Below are positions 1-8,664 of a DNA stretch of 64,000 nt, piece after piece. The translations under genes and the position numbers were made by a program. Origin of the DNA: Candidatus Proelusimicrobium volucris. Its GTDB lineage: Bacteria > Elusimicrobiota > Elusimicrobia > Elusimicrobiales > Elusimicrobiaceae. The first letter of the stretch is position 1, and every line of letters starts with the position of its first letter. The notes below the pieces were generated by a model that searched no databases, had not been told where the DNA came from, and saw only the letters and a program-made list of their open reading frames with translations. Location: contig CALUXD010000002.1 in NCBI GenBank assembly GCA_944324665.1, positions 416,694 through 480,693 on the forward strand, read 5' to 3'.

Positions 1-2
1 CA

Positions 3-1025
3 TATGTCCAAGCAGACAATTACGGCGCTCTTTTGCAGGCGTATGCTTTAAAAAAAGTAGTATTTATTTGTGGTGGGGAAGCGGTAGTATTAAATTTCAA
101 AGGCCTGCCTGGCAGAACTGATATGAAAGGAATTATTAAAAAGGTTTGTTTCCCCGTTTGGAATTTTAGAATAAAGAAAAATTTCAAATCTTTTAGAGAT
201 ATTATCTTAAAAAACTCCTTTCCGTTAAAGCGCGATAATTTGCCCGCCCTAAATGATAAATTTGATATTTTTATAACCGGCAGCGATCAAGTTTGGAATT
301 TCTTCGGCAACGGTTTTGACAGCAGTTATTTGTTGGATTTTGTAAGGGATAATAACAAGAAATATTCTTATGCGGCAAGTTTCGGAAGGCCGGAAATTAC
401 TCCTGAGGAAGAAGCTCTTTGCGCTCCTTTGCTTAAATTGTTTGCGGGGATTTCAGTCAGGGAAGACTGCGGCGTGCCATTGGCGGAAAGATTATCTTCA
501 AAATCCGTACGCAGGGATATAGACCCAACCTTGCTTTTGACTAAAAACGAGTGGCTTGAAGTCGCGCAAATGCCAGACAGGGAAAATTATGTATTGCTAT
601 ACCTTATGAGCCATAATGCCAAAATAATCGACTATGCCAAGAAACTTGGGCAAAAAAAAGGCTTGAAAGTTGTTATGATAACCACTTCTCCTATCCCAAG
701 AAAGGGAATAGAAGTGCTGACGGTTACTCCACAGCAATGGCTGGGCTACTTTTTAAAGGCAAAATATGTGGTGACGAACTCTTTCCACGGGTTGGCGTTT
801 TCAATCAATTTTAACAAGGATTTTTTTGTGGATTTGCTCCCCCCTCCGAGCAATGTCAATTCCAGATTGGAAAATCTGCTTGAATTAACAGGGCTAAAGG
901 GCCGCCTGATAGACAATATCTGCGATAATTACGAAGAGGAAATTTCTTGGGGAGAGGTCAACTCCATAATGGAAAAGGAAAGAGAAAAATCCAATAATTA
1001 CTTAAAGGAAATAATAACGAAATGA
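3..1025 (+). CDS. Polysaccharide pyruvyl transferase family protein, 5' end cut by window edge
   Basis: Probable transferase of the polysaccharide pyruvyl transferase family (PF04230), which adds pyruvate ketals or related groups to surface glycans in the cytoplasm. The reading frame is open from base 3 and already encodes the family's N-terminal DNYGALLQAYAL motif, so the true start lies left of the window; the TTG at 33 is internal. Later family signatures are FITGSDQVWN, SYAASFG, SVRED and the C-terminal VTNSFHGLAFSI, where the SFHG histidine lies in the nucleotide-sugar half of the fold. The stop overlaps the next start by 4 bases (ATGA), so the genes are translationally coupled. It heads the visible part of a polysaccharide operon. 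The family is secure; the acceptor sugar is unknown. Confidence 0.85.
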   Translation, partial: YVQADNYGALLQAYALKKVVFICGGEAVVLNFKGLPGRTDMKGIIKKVCFPVWNFRIKKNFKSFRDIILKNSFPLKRDNLPALNDKFDIFITGSDQVWNFFGNGFDSSYLLDFVRDNNKKYSYAASFGRPEITPEEEALCAPLLKLFAGISVREDCGVPLAERLSSKSVRRDIDPTLLLTKNEWLEVAQMPDRENYVLLYLMSHNAKIIDYAKKLGQKKGLKVVMITTSPIPRKGIEVLTVTPQQWLGYFLKAKYVVTNSFHGLAFSINFNKDFFVDLLPPPSNVNSRLENLLELTGLKGRLIDNICDNYEEEISWGEVNSIMEKEREKSNNYLKEIITK

Positions 1026-2218
1026 AAAACTGTTTAATAGCGATAGGCGCGGCAAAGTACAATATGGGTTCCCAAATGTTGCTTAGGGGGATAACCCAAA
1101 TCATTAAAGAAAACGGAGCGGAATATATAGCAGTATCATCTGCGGATATAAACGAGGGTGAAAGTTTAAATATCCCTTTTGCGGATAAATATGTTCCTAG
1201 ACAATTTAAATGGAGCAAATATTGGTTATTCTTAAAATTTAATGCCGTAATAAACAGATTTTTGCCTTTTTTAAGGATCTTTTGGGCAAGTATTCAATAT
1301 CGCCCTTTGATAAGGCAGTTCAAAAACTGCGATACCATAATACTTGTCGCGGCGGATAATTATGATTACGACAACAGAAAAAACATTCTTGATGTTTTGG
1401 CCGATTTTGCCGTAAGACAAAAAAACAAACCGACGGTAATTTTATATGATTTTTCCGTAAGCGAGAGGAACATCACCAAATACCTAAAAGAAACCTGCAC
1501 CAAGGTAGATGTTTTAAGCGCGCGCGACAGCCTCTCTTACGATAATTTGATTAAGGCGGGGATAGATAAAAATCTCTACTTGATACCCGATCCCGCTTTT
1601 ATTGTTCCCCCTTCGCAGACGTCTTTGCCCAGGGAATTGGAAGGCAAAAAGTTTGTCGGCGTGAATGTAAGCTCTTTGGTAACGGGCAAAACGGACGGCA
1701 AAAAAGGCCGAGCCGTCTTAAAAGCCTATGAGAGAATGATAGAAAAAATACTCTCCCACGAGGATTTGAACATATTACTTATCCCCCACGTAATGCGCGG
1801 GGCGGATTTAAAAGTTTTGAAGCTGCTCTTTGAGAAATTTAAAGACACAAACCGCGTCTTTTTGATTTCCGACGAAAGTTTAAACGGTCCCCAGCTTAAA
1901 TACATAATATCGAAATGTCAGTTTTTCGTTGGGGCGAGAACCCACGCCACAATAGCGGCATATAGCTCATGTGTGCCTACTTTGGTTTTGGGCTACTCCA
2001 TAAAATCGCTGGGTATAGCGAAGGACCTTTTCGGCTCTTATGAGGACTATGTCGTTAATCTTGATTTGTTAAACGATAATGCCGATATTTTGGCGCAGAA
2101 ATTCGACTTACTCTATTCTAAACACACGGAAATAAAGGCACGTTTGGAACAAATTATGCCGCGATATATGGAAGACGCCAAAAAAATAGGCAAAATTATA
2201 GCGGATTTTAGGAAATAA
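1022..2218 (+). CDS. Polysaccharide pyruvyl transferase family protein
   Basis: A 398-residue protein that appears to be a second member of the pyruvyl transferase family, diverged from its upstream neighbour. Visible signatures are MGSQMLLRG near the N-terminus, the central LSARDSLSYDNL segment followed by IPDPAF, GVNVSSL at the start of the C-terminal domain, LLIPHV, and FVGARTHATIAAYSS, the counterpart of the SFHG region with a TH in place of FH. The start ATG overlaps the previous stop, and the flippase gene begins two bases after its stop, so it lies inside a tightly packed operon. It probably modifies the repeat unit of a surface polysaccharide in the cytoplasm. Whether it transfers pyruvate or another group cannot be read from sequence. 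Confidence 0.8.
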   Translation: MKNCLIAIGAAKYNMGSQMLLRGITQIIKENGAEYIAVSSADINEGESLNIPFADKYVPRQFKWSKYWLFLKFNAVINRFLPFLRIFWASIQYRPLIRQFKNCDTIILVAADNYDYDNRKNILDVLADFAVRQKNKPTVILYDFSVSERNITKYLKETCTKVDVLSARDSLSYDNLIKAGIDKNLYLIPDPAFIVPPSQTSLPRELEGKKFVGVNVSSLVTGKTDGKKGRAVLKAYERMIEKILSHEDLNILLIPHVMRGADLKVLKLLFEKFKDTNRVFLISDESLNGPQLKYIISKCQFFVGARTHATIAAYSSCVPTLVLGYSIKSLGIAKDLFGSYEDYVVNLDLLNDNADILAQKFDLLYSKHTEIKARLEQIMPRYMEDAKKIGKIIADFRK

Positions 2219-2219
2219 A

Positions 2220-3749
2220 ATGAATCAAAGAAAAGCGGGTGCCATCTTATCTTATGCCGGTATAGCCTTAAATACCCTGGTGGGCTTTTTGTTTACCCCG
2301 CTGCTCATCTCCTTTTTGGGCAAGGATCAATACGGCCTTTATCAGTTAGTGGGCTCTTTGATAGCCTATCTAAACATAATGGATTTAGGGCTTTCCAATA
2401 CGACTACCAGATATTATTCTGGCTATAAAGCCGTAAATGACGAAACTTCCGCCGAAAATATTTTGGCGCTAAGCGGTATTTTATATGCGGGCGTTTCGGT
2501 TTTGATAGTAATTGCGGGTTTATTGCTGTTTCATTATTTTATTCCTTTGTATTACCATACTCTCTCCACGGAAGAAATTTCCTTGGTGCGGAATATGTTT
2601 TATGTTCTGCTGTTAAATTTGGCGGTAGTGATACCCTCCAATGTTTTTACGGCTATAATAAATGCACATCAAAAATTTATCTTTGCCAGGGGCTTGGTGC
2701 TGTTTACCACTTTCTTTAGGCCGCTTAGCGTAGTTGCGTTTTTGTTGCTTTTTAACTCGGTTATGACGGTGGTAATAGTACAGACGCTGTTTAATATTTT
2801 CGTGGCGATTTTAAGCGTGTGGTATGTGCTTTGCAAATTGAAAGTCAGGTTTAAATTCCATTATTGGAACGGCAAATTGGTAAAAGAGATATTGACGTTT
2901 TCTTTCTTTGTCTGTATCCCCGGTATAATCAGCATAGCGTATTGGAAAACGGGGCAGGTAATCTTGGGCGCGGTAGCGGGCGCGGGCGCGGTGGCGGTAT
3001 ACGCCACGGCTATACAGATAGCACAGGGGTATATGTCCTTATCAGTCGTAGGCGGTATATTTTTGCCCCAGCTTTCCGCCATTAACGCCAAAACGGACGA
3101 TATGACGGAAATTAACGCCATTTTCTTAAAAACGAGCCGTCTGCAATATTATCTTATGTCTTATATTTTTCTGGGTTTTGTTTTATACGGTCGGTCTTTT
3201 GTAAATTTATGGGTAGGGCCGGAGTTTAAACAAGTTTACCCTTACTCTTTGATATTGATGGCGGGTTTATTTGTATGTCTTGTGCAAACTACGGCGGTGC
3301 CAATTATACAGGCTAAAAACAAACACGCTTTCAGGGCGGTTTTATACGCGGTATTGGGGGTTATAAATATTATCGTCTGTATTCCCATGGCAAAGATATA
3401 CGGCGGTATGGGATGTGCGGTAACTACGGGAATATCCTTGCTGATAGGCCAAACGATAATAATAAACTTTTATTATCACAGACTTGGAATAAAAGTTATT
3501 GATTTGTTCAAAGATATGTTAAAAATTTTGCCGTATATGCTTATAGCGTTTTTGATATTTTTGTTTATCGGTTCGATATGGGACAATGGTAAAATAACGG
3601 GCTTTATTTTGCAGGGGACGATATTCTCGGCCGTATACGGGATTATTTTATGGTTTTTTGTATTTAACCGATACGAAAAGGACTTAGTGTTAAAACCGCT
3701 TAATTTAATTTTTGGGGGCGTGTATGATAGATTTAAAAAGGAAAGCTGA
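2220..3749 (+). CDS. Wzx-like polysaccharide flippase (MOP superfamily)
   Basis: A 509-residue integral membrane protein with about 12-14 hydrophobic segments, typical of the polysaccharide transport branch of the MOP exporter superfamily. It would flip an undecaprenyl-linked repeat unit across the inner membrane in Wzy-dependent synthesis. Supporting features are the N-terminal stretch with FTPLLISFLGKDQYGLYQL, the conserved MDLGLSNTTTRYYS segment, and the second-half transmembrane bundle. It starts one base after the preceding stop and overlaps the next gene by 26 bases, so it is part of the operon with the pyruvyl transferase-like and FrhB-like genes. A ligase/polymerase, Wza and Wzc lie just downstream on the other strand, completing the expected export set. 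Confidence 0.88.
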   Translation: MNQRKAGAILSYAGIALNTLVGFLFTPLLISFLGKDQYGLYQLVGSLIAYLNIMDLGLSNTTTRYYSGYKAVNDETSAENILALSGILYAGVSVLIVIAGLLLFHYFIPLYYHTLSTEEISLVRNMFYVLLLNLAVVIPSNVFTAIINAHQKFIFARGLVLFTTFFRPLSVVAFLLLFNSVMTVVIVQTLFNIFVAILSVWYVLCKLKVRFKFHYWNGKLVKEILTFSFFVCIPGIISIAYWKTGQVILGAVAGAGAVAVYATAIQIAQGYMSLSVVGGIFLPQLSAINAKTDDMTEINAIFLKTSRLQYYLMSYIFLGFVLYGRSFVNLWVGPEFKQVYPYSLILMAGLFVCLVQTTAVPIIQAKNKHAFRAVLYAVLGVINIIVCIPMAKIYGGMGCAVTTGISLLIGQTIIINFYYHRLGIKVIDLFKDMLKILPYMLIAFLIFLFIGSIWDNGKITGFILQGTIFSAVYGIILWFFVFNRYEKDLVLKPLNLIFGGVYDRFKKES

Positions 3750-4884
3750 TTGCTGCGGATGCGGTGCTTGCGTGAGCGCTTGCCCTAAAGATGCAATCTC
3801 TCTAAAATATGACGAGGAAGGTTTCTTATACCCTCAAACGGACAGGAACCTTTGCGTAGACTGCGGCCTTTGCAATAAGGTATGCCCCAAAGAGAACGAC
3901 TACAAAAGAAATCAAAGTTACTCTTACGGCTTTTTTGCCGCATACAATAAGGATAAGGCGCAAGCGAGGGACAGCTCCTCCGGCGGCATATTTTCGCTTT
4001 TGGCGGAATATATAATATCCCAAAAGGGGGCGGTATACGGTGTGGAACTGCTGGATAATTTTCAATTGGTTCACAGCCGTGCGGATTCTTTGGAAGGATA
4101 TGTAAAATTCAGGAAATCAAAATATTTGCAAAGCAATACCAACAATGTTTTCCGCCAAGTTAAGGAGGACCTTAACAAAGGCCTGAAAGTTCTTTTTACC
4201 GGTACCCCCTGCCAAGTAGCGGGCCTGCATTCCTTTTTGGGCAAGGAATATAAAAATCTATATACCTGCGACGTGGTTTGCCATGGAGTCCCCTCCAAAA
4301 TAGTTTTTGACAAATACATAGAGGAACTAAACCAAAAACAGAGATCCAAAGCCGTAAGCGCCTGCTGGCGTGATAAAGAAAACGGGTGGTATCCCAATAA
4401 AGTAACCGTATTGTTTGAAGACGGTTCCAAAAAAACTACTACTTCAATCAATAACCCTTATCAAGCTGGTTTCTTGCATAATTTATATCTTAGCCCTTCG
4501 TGTTATGTCTGTAATTGGGCAAAATTACCCCGAGTCGGCGACATTTCCCTGGCGGATTTTTGGGGATATAAGGGCCCGTTGCTTGAAGAAAACGAAAACG
4601 CCGGCCTTTCCATAGTGGCAATATCTTCCGATAAAGGCGCAGAGTTATTCGCCAAATGCAAAGATAAAATAAGCTGCCATAGCGTATCGGAAGAAGAGGT
4701 AAAACTCAGAAGCCGCCACATTTATAAACATCCAAAAGCCAAAATAGAGCGAACCCTTTTCTTTAGGGACTTTCGCAAGAACGGCTTTCACGCGGTTGCG
4801 GAAAAATATATATATTCCAAAGAATACGCCCCGCGCAGGTTTCTTTTTAGGGTAATTGATAAAATCGTGGATATTCTCAGATGA
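3724..4884 (+). CDS. FrhB/FdhB-like Fe-S protein (coenzyme F420 hydrogenase/dehydrogenase beta subunit family), first copy
   Basis: A 386-residue protein with an N-terminal pair of 4Fe-4S ferredoxin motifs (CCGCGACVSACPK and CVDCGLCNKVCPK, residues about 9-60) and an FrhB_FdhB C-terminal domain showing FTGTPCQVAGL and VVCHGVPS. I chose ATG 3724 (MIDLKRK) rather than TTG 3712, because the Fe-S motif then sits at the usual distance from the N-terminus. Family members in archaea reduce F420; bacterial copies beside polysaccharide pyruvyl transferases are common but mostly uncharacterised and may carry out a redox step on a sugar or its carrier. It overlaps the flippase gene by 26 bases and the second copy by 4. 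Family is confident, reaction unknown. Confidence 0.85.
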   Translation: MIDLKRKADCCGCGACVSACPKDAISLKYDEEGFLYPQTDRNLCVDCGLCNKVCPKENDYKRNQSYSYGFFAAYNKDKAQARDSSSGGIFSLLAEYIISQKGAVYGVELLDNFQLVHSRADSLEGYVKFRKSKYLQSNTNNVFRQVKEDLNKGLKVLFTGTPCQVAGLHSFLGKEYKNLYTCDVVCHGVPSKIVFDKYIEELNQKQRSKAVSACWRDKENGWYPNKVTVLFEDGSKKTTTSINNPYQAGFLHNLYLSPSCYVCNWAKLPRVGDISLADFWGYKGPLLEENENAGLSIVAISSDKGAELFAKCKDKISCHSVSEEEVKLRSRHIYKHPKAKIERTLFFRDFRKNGFHAVAEKYIYSKEYAPRRFLFRVIDKIVDILR

Positions 4885-6071
4885 TAAAGATTGAAGATAA
4901 AACCCAATGCAGCGGCTGCGGTGCCTGCCGCAATATCTGCCCGAAAAATGCCATTTCAATGAAGGCCGACGCGGAAGGCTTTTTGTATCCCAACGTTGAC
5001 GATAGTCTGTGCGTCAAATGCGGATTATGTCTTAAAGTATGCCCTATAATAAACAATACCCCCCCCTTTCATACCGGCAGGATTATGGCCGCTAAACATA
5101 AGGACGAAAATATAAGGAGTGCGGGATCTTCTGGCAGTATGTTTTCCTTATTGGCGCAATACGCCCTTAAACGCGGCGGCGTGGTATTCGGCGCGGCTTT
5201 TGACGGGAAGTGGAATGTAGTGCATCAAAGCGCGCAAGACGAACAAGAATTGGATAAACTGCGCCGCTCCAAATATGTGCAAAGCGATATGCAGGAATGC
5301 TTTAGGCTAGCCAAAAAATTTTTGCAAGAGGGTAAAACCGTCCTTTTTACCGGTACGCCTTGCCAAATAGCAGGCCTCAAAAATTATTTGGGAAGGGACT
5401 ATGCTTCGCTTATTACGGCGGATATTATATGCCACGGCGTGCCTTCCCCGTTGGTATGGCGCAGATTTTTGGAGGAAACACTCCCCCTTCAAGACATTTC
5501 GGCCATAGATTTCCGTTATAAACGCTTTGGCTGGGACGCCAGCTATCTCTGTATTAAAAAGAAGGACGGGGCTTCCCTTCCCGAAATAAAGGGCCTCTTA
5601 AAGCCTTTTAAATCCTTATTGTTAAGGTCAAAAGGGCGGTTGTTTAAGATTATTTATATTCTTCCTTTTACCATTTCAAATTTGTATGAAAGGCCCTCGT
5701 GCCACGCCTGTTCTTTCAAAGGCTGCGATAAATATTCGGATTTTACCATGGCCGACTTATGGGGCGTAAAGAATTTTATACCCGAAATGTACGACGTCAA
5801 AGGCGTATCCGTACTTATGTTAAATTCCCCGAAGGCCGAAGATCTTTTTGAGGAATTAAAGAATAATTTGATTTATAAGGATATTTCTTTTGAGAATATG
5901 TCCCAATACAATCCCTATTTTATGAAGTCTACCGAGCCCAGTCCTTTCCGCGCGCAGTTTTTTGACGCTTTGATAAACAAAAAAGGCTCTTTTTATTCGC
6001 TTATCAGAAACAAAAAAGGAATGAAGCCCCTTATCTTAAAGATAATTCGCTTCTTGGGCGGAGCAAGATAA
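4881..6071 (+). CDS. FrhB/FdhB-like Fe-S protein, second copy
   Basis: A 396-residue tandem paralogue of the preceding gene with the same layout: two 4Fe-4S motifs (CSGCGACRNICPK and CVKCGLCLKVCP) in the first 60 residues, then the FrhB_FdhB domain with FTGTPCQIAGL, IICHGVPSPLVW and a C-terminal ERPSCHACSFK cysteine motif followed by DFTMADLWG. The start ATG overlaps the upstream stop (ATGA). It is the last gene of the + strand polysaccharide operon and is followed by a strong bidirectional hairpin. Two adjacent but clearly diverged copies suggest either a heterodimer or two substrates rather than recent duplication. The reaction is unknown. Confidence 0.85.
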   Translation: MIKIEDKTQCSGCGACRNICPKNAISMKADAEGFLYPNVDDSLCVKCGLCLKVCPIINNTPPFHTGRIMAAKHKDENIRSAGSSGSMFSLLAQYALKRGGVVFGAAFDGKWNVVHQSAQDEQELDKLRRSKYVQSDMQECFRLAKKFLQEGKTVLFTGTPCQIAGLKNYLGRDYASLITADIICHGVPSPLVWRRFLEETLPLQDISAIDFRYKRFGWDASYLCIKKKDGASLPEIKGLLKPFKSLLLRSKGRLFKIIYILPFTISNLYERPSCHACSFKGCDKYSDFTMADLWGVKNFIPEMYDVKGVSVLMLNSPKAEDLFEELKNNLIYKDISFENMSQYNPYFMKSTEPSPFRAQFFDALINKKGSFYSLIRNKKGMKPLILKIIRFLGGAR

Positions 6072-6194
6072 AAGCGGATTGAAAGTAAATGCCGCGAAGT
6101 TAAAACGATAAACTGCCGTTTTCTCTTTATTGCTCCCCCAAAATAAGGTGACGTTATTATTTCTACGACTAAACAGGCATTAGTTTAAGCTATA

Positions 6195-6225
6195 AAAAAC
6201 CCCCGTTTTTGTACGGGGGTTTTTA
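6195..6225. terminator. Bidirectional intrinsic terminator
   Basis: A short GC stem (CCCCCG / CGGGGG) is flanked by an A-run on the left and a T-run on the right, so it can terminate both the + strand operon and the converging wzc operon. Confidence 0.9.
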
Positions 6226-6245
6226 GTTCGCAATAGGTTCGAGGG

Positions 6246-7967
6246 TTATTTTTTGTCTTCGTTATAGTAGCTGTAACTCTTTTTGTAATAACCGTATTTG
6301 CCGATAGCCATACCGCTTGGCTGATAGTGGCCTATTACCGCGCCGAGTATCTTTATATCCGCCTTATTTAGCTTATCAATGGCTATTTGGGCTACTCTGG
6401 TATTCGTCTGGCCGTATTTGACCACGAATACCGCATAGGGTATATACTTGCCCCAAAGCAGAGTATCGGATACCGGTACAATGGCGGGGCAGTCTATTAA
6501 TACTTGGTCGTAATTCTTTTTTGCCCAATCGATAAAATCCGCCAGTTTGGGCGTATTTAAAAGTTCAGCCGGGTTTGGCGGCCTTTGGCCCGCCGTCATT
6601 ACATAGAGGTTGGGCACGTCTTTTACGGCTTGTACGTTTGCGGCGTATTCCGCCTTTTCGCCTTCCGCCGTCCAAATATTGCTTAGCCCCAATTCGGGTG
6701 AAAGCCTAAAGGTTTTATGCAGGCGCGAACGCCTTAAATCGCCGTCTACTATCAGTACTTTCTTGCCCGTCTGGGCCAAAGCTACGGCTAAATTGGTAGA
6801 AAGATTGCTCTTTCCCTCACCCTGCAAAGAGCTGGTTATTAAAAGCGGCTCGTGCGGGGCCTGCGATTGTGCGAAAGCGAGCATCGTTCTTATATTGCGG
6901 ATATTTTCCGCCAAAAGGAAATTGCCCTGTTTCGTCATAAAGGCATATTCCGTTTCGTTTTTCTTGATTTTCTCTTTGGGTACAAATCCCAAGAAAGGCA
7001 GTCTTAGCTTCTTTTCCAAATCTTCAGAGCTTTTTACCGTTTGATCAAAGAAGTCCAATATAAAAGCAAATAATATGCCAAGCAGCGTACCCACGCACAG
7101 CCCTAAGGCAAGGTTAAACAGTTTTCTTGGCTTTATCGGTTTTTCCGGCATAACGGCATTGTCCACTATGCGGATATTGTTGCCGGAAAATTGCCCCGAA
7201 AGCTCTATTTTTATACTTTGCACCAGCCTTTGTGTTTCCAATGCTATTTTGTTTTGCACCGAGGAAAGCTGCCTTTTTACGGAAATAACTTCCGGGTGCA
7301 TGGCAGTATATTTGGAGGATAATTCAGCCTGTTTGTTCAATAAAGAGGTTTCCTGCAGTTTCAAATTCTTTATAAAGTCGCTGTTTACTATCTGCGGCAT
7401 TGAATTTAATAATTCCTCTTCACCTTCGCTTCTTTCCGTACTTTCAAGAGCTCTTATTACGTCTTGCCCCATAGATATGCGGTTGCTTATATTGTCGCGG
7501 ACGAAAGTTTCGGCTATATTATTGGCTACTTCCATCGAAAGGGCAGGGTCGAAACTGGTTACCGACAAGTTTACCAAACGGGATCTAGTTATCGGGGTAA
7601 TATCGATGGCTTTGAGCAGTTTTTTAACCCCGGCGGGGTTTGCAAATTCCTCGTATTTATTCAGCTCCATTTGGCGGTAGACTTTTTCAAGCAGGTTTCT
7701 GCTTTCCAAAAGTTTATATTGAGTTCTGTAATAATCTTCTTCCGCACTGAAGGAAGCATAAGGATTTGTGTTCAGTTTTCCCGCGTTTTCCTGATTAATC
7801 ATCATAAGCACGGTAGCTTGGTAAGCGGGCCTGGTGAAGGTATTAAACATTATCGCGCAAAACGCACCCAACGCCATAAAGGCGGCTATAACCCAAAAAT
7901 GTTTAAGAAGCACTTCTATATAGTAATTAAAGTCTATCTCTTCATTATTATTAAGTTCTTCACGCAT
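6246..7967 (-). CDS. Wzc-like bacterial tyrosine autokinase, polysaccharide co-polymerase
   Basis: A 573-residue inner-membrane protein controlling capsule or exopolysaccharide chain length and export. It has an N-terminal transmembrane segment (about 24-41), a periplasmic Wzz/GNVR domain with coiled coil, a proline-rich PEKPIKP motif (about 284-290), a second membrane segment (about 292-314) and a cytoplasmic BY-kinase domain. The kinase shows Walker A SSLQGEGKSN (about 379-388), Walker A' VLIVDGDLR (404-412), Walker B VLIDCPA (about 489-495) and a C-terminal tyrosine cluster (Y558, 560, 561, 565, 567, 568) that should be autophosphorylated. Wza is encoded directly upstream (11-base gap) and the cognate-type phosphatase lies at 10331. 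Length and architecture are those of a full fused Wzc. Confidence 0.93.
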   Translation of the reverse strand: MREELNNNEEIDFNYYIEVLLKHFWVIAAFMALGAFCAIMFNTFTRPAYQATVLMMINQENAGKLNTNPYASFSAEEDYYRTQYKLLESRNLLEKVYRQMELNKYEEFANPAGVKKLLKAIDITPITRSRLVNLSVTSFDPALSMEVANNIAETFVRDNISNRISMGQDVIRALESTERSEGEEELLNSMPQIVNSDFIKNLKLQETSLLNKQAELSSKYTAMHPEVISVKRQLSSVQNKIALETQRLVQSIKIELSGQFSGNNIRIVDNAVMPEKPIKPRKLFNLALGLCVGTLLGILFAFILDFFDQTVKSSEDLEKKLRLPFLGFVPKEKIKKNETEYAFMTKQGNFLLAENIRNIRTMLAFAQSQAPHEPLLITSSLQGEGKSNLSTNLAVALAQTGKKVLIVDGDLRRSRLHKTFRLSPELGLSNIWTAEGEKAEYAANVQAVKDVPNLYVMTAGQRPPNPAELLNTPKLADFIDWAKKNYDQVLIDCPAIVPVSDTLLWGKYIPYAVFVVKYGQTNTRVAQIAIDKLNKADIKILGAVIGHYQPSGMAIGKYGYYKKSYSYYNEDKK

Positions 7968-7978
7968 ATTCTATGTTC

Positions 7979-8623
7979 CTAAAAAATACTTTGCGGCACA
8001 AATACTACGTCGCCCGGTTTTAAGGGGATATCCAAAGCCTTGTTGCCTTGTTTGGTTATTTGGGTTATATCGACGTCTATGGAGGTTTGTTTGCCGTTCT
8101 CCATTCTCAAAACTCTTACCCTGGATACTGCCGCTATATCGGTAAACCCGCCTACGGAAGTTATGGCTTCCAATACCGTAAGAGGTTTTTCCGGCGGTAT
8201 TTGTATCGCGGCCGGTTTTGCCACTTGCCCCAGCACATATACGGTTTTATTGCCGTATTCCTGTATCAGCATGGATACTTGCGGGTTTTTTATGTATTTT
8301 TTCAAAGCGGAAGAAAGAATGTATTCCGCGTCGGAAACGGAGTATCCCGAAATCTTTATATTGCCTATCAACGGGTAAGTTATGGTACCGTTTGTGGCTA
8401 TGCGGAGAATACGTTTCATATCATCTTCCATAAAGACTTGTATTTCCACAAGGTCGCCGGGTTGCAAAATATAGTCGGAGTTTCCTTTCAAATCGTTAAG
8501 GTCTTGGGTGATATCTCCGTTATTTATTTCCGTAATCAAGCTGTTGTTTACTTTTGCGGGACTGCCGCAGCCGTTAAGTATCGCCGCAAAAGCCAAAAAT
8601 ATAATAATGCTGTAATATTTCAT
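7979..8623 (-). CDS. Wza-like polysaccharide export outer-membrane lipoprotein
   Basis: A 214-residue protein with a lipoprotein signal peptide (hydrophobic residues 5-16, cleavage before Cys19 in LNGCGS), a Poly_export domain beginning at YILQPGDLVEIQVF, and SLBB-type beta-grasp repeats in the C-terminal half (KTVYVLGQVAKP, PLTVLEAITSVGGF). The protein should be attached to the outer membrane and form the exit channel with Wzc below it. At 214 residues it is shorter than E. coli Wza, lacking the extra C-terminal helix; such short OPX proteins are common outside Enterobacteria. It is followed by wzc after 11 bases and preceded by the ligase gene about 40 bases upstream in the same direction. 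Confidence 0.92.
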   Translation of the reverse strand: MKYYSIIIFLAFAAILNGCGSPAKVNNSLITEINNGDITQDLNDLKGNSDYILQPGDLVEIQVFMEDDMKRILRIATNGTITYPLIGNIKISGYSVSDAEYILSSALKKYIKNPQVSMLIQEYGNKTVYVLGQVAKPAAIQIPPEKPLTVLEAITSVGGFTDIAAVSRVRVLRMENGKQTSIDVDITQITKQGNKALDIPLKPGDVVFVPQSIF

Positions 8624-8664
8624 AATAACTTTATTTTAGCAAATATGGAGCTAACATTAAAGGA

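Noticed and set aside
7075-7680. Long open frame (201 codons) antisense to wzc
   Set aside because: It lies wholly inside the Wzc coding sequence, which has clear kinase motifs; serine/leucine-rich composition is typical of antisense shadows.
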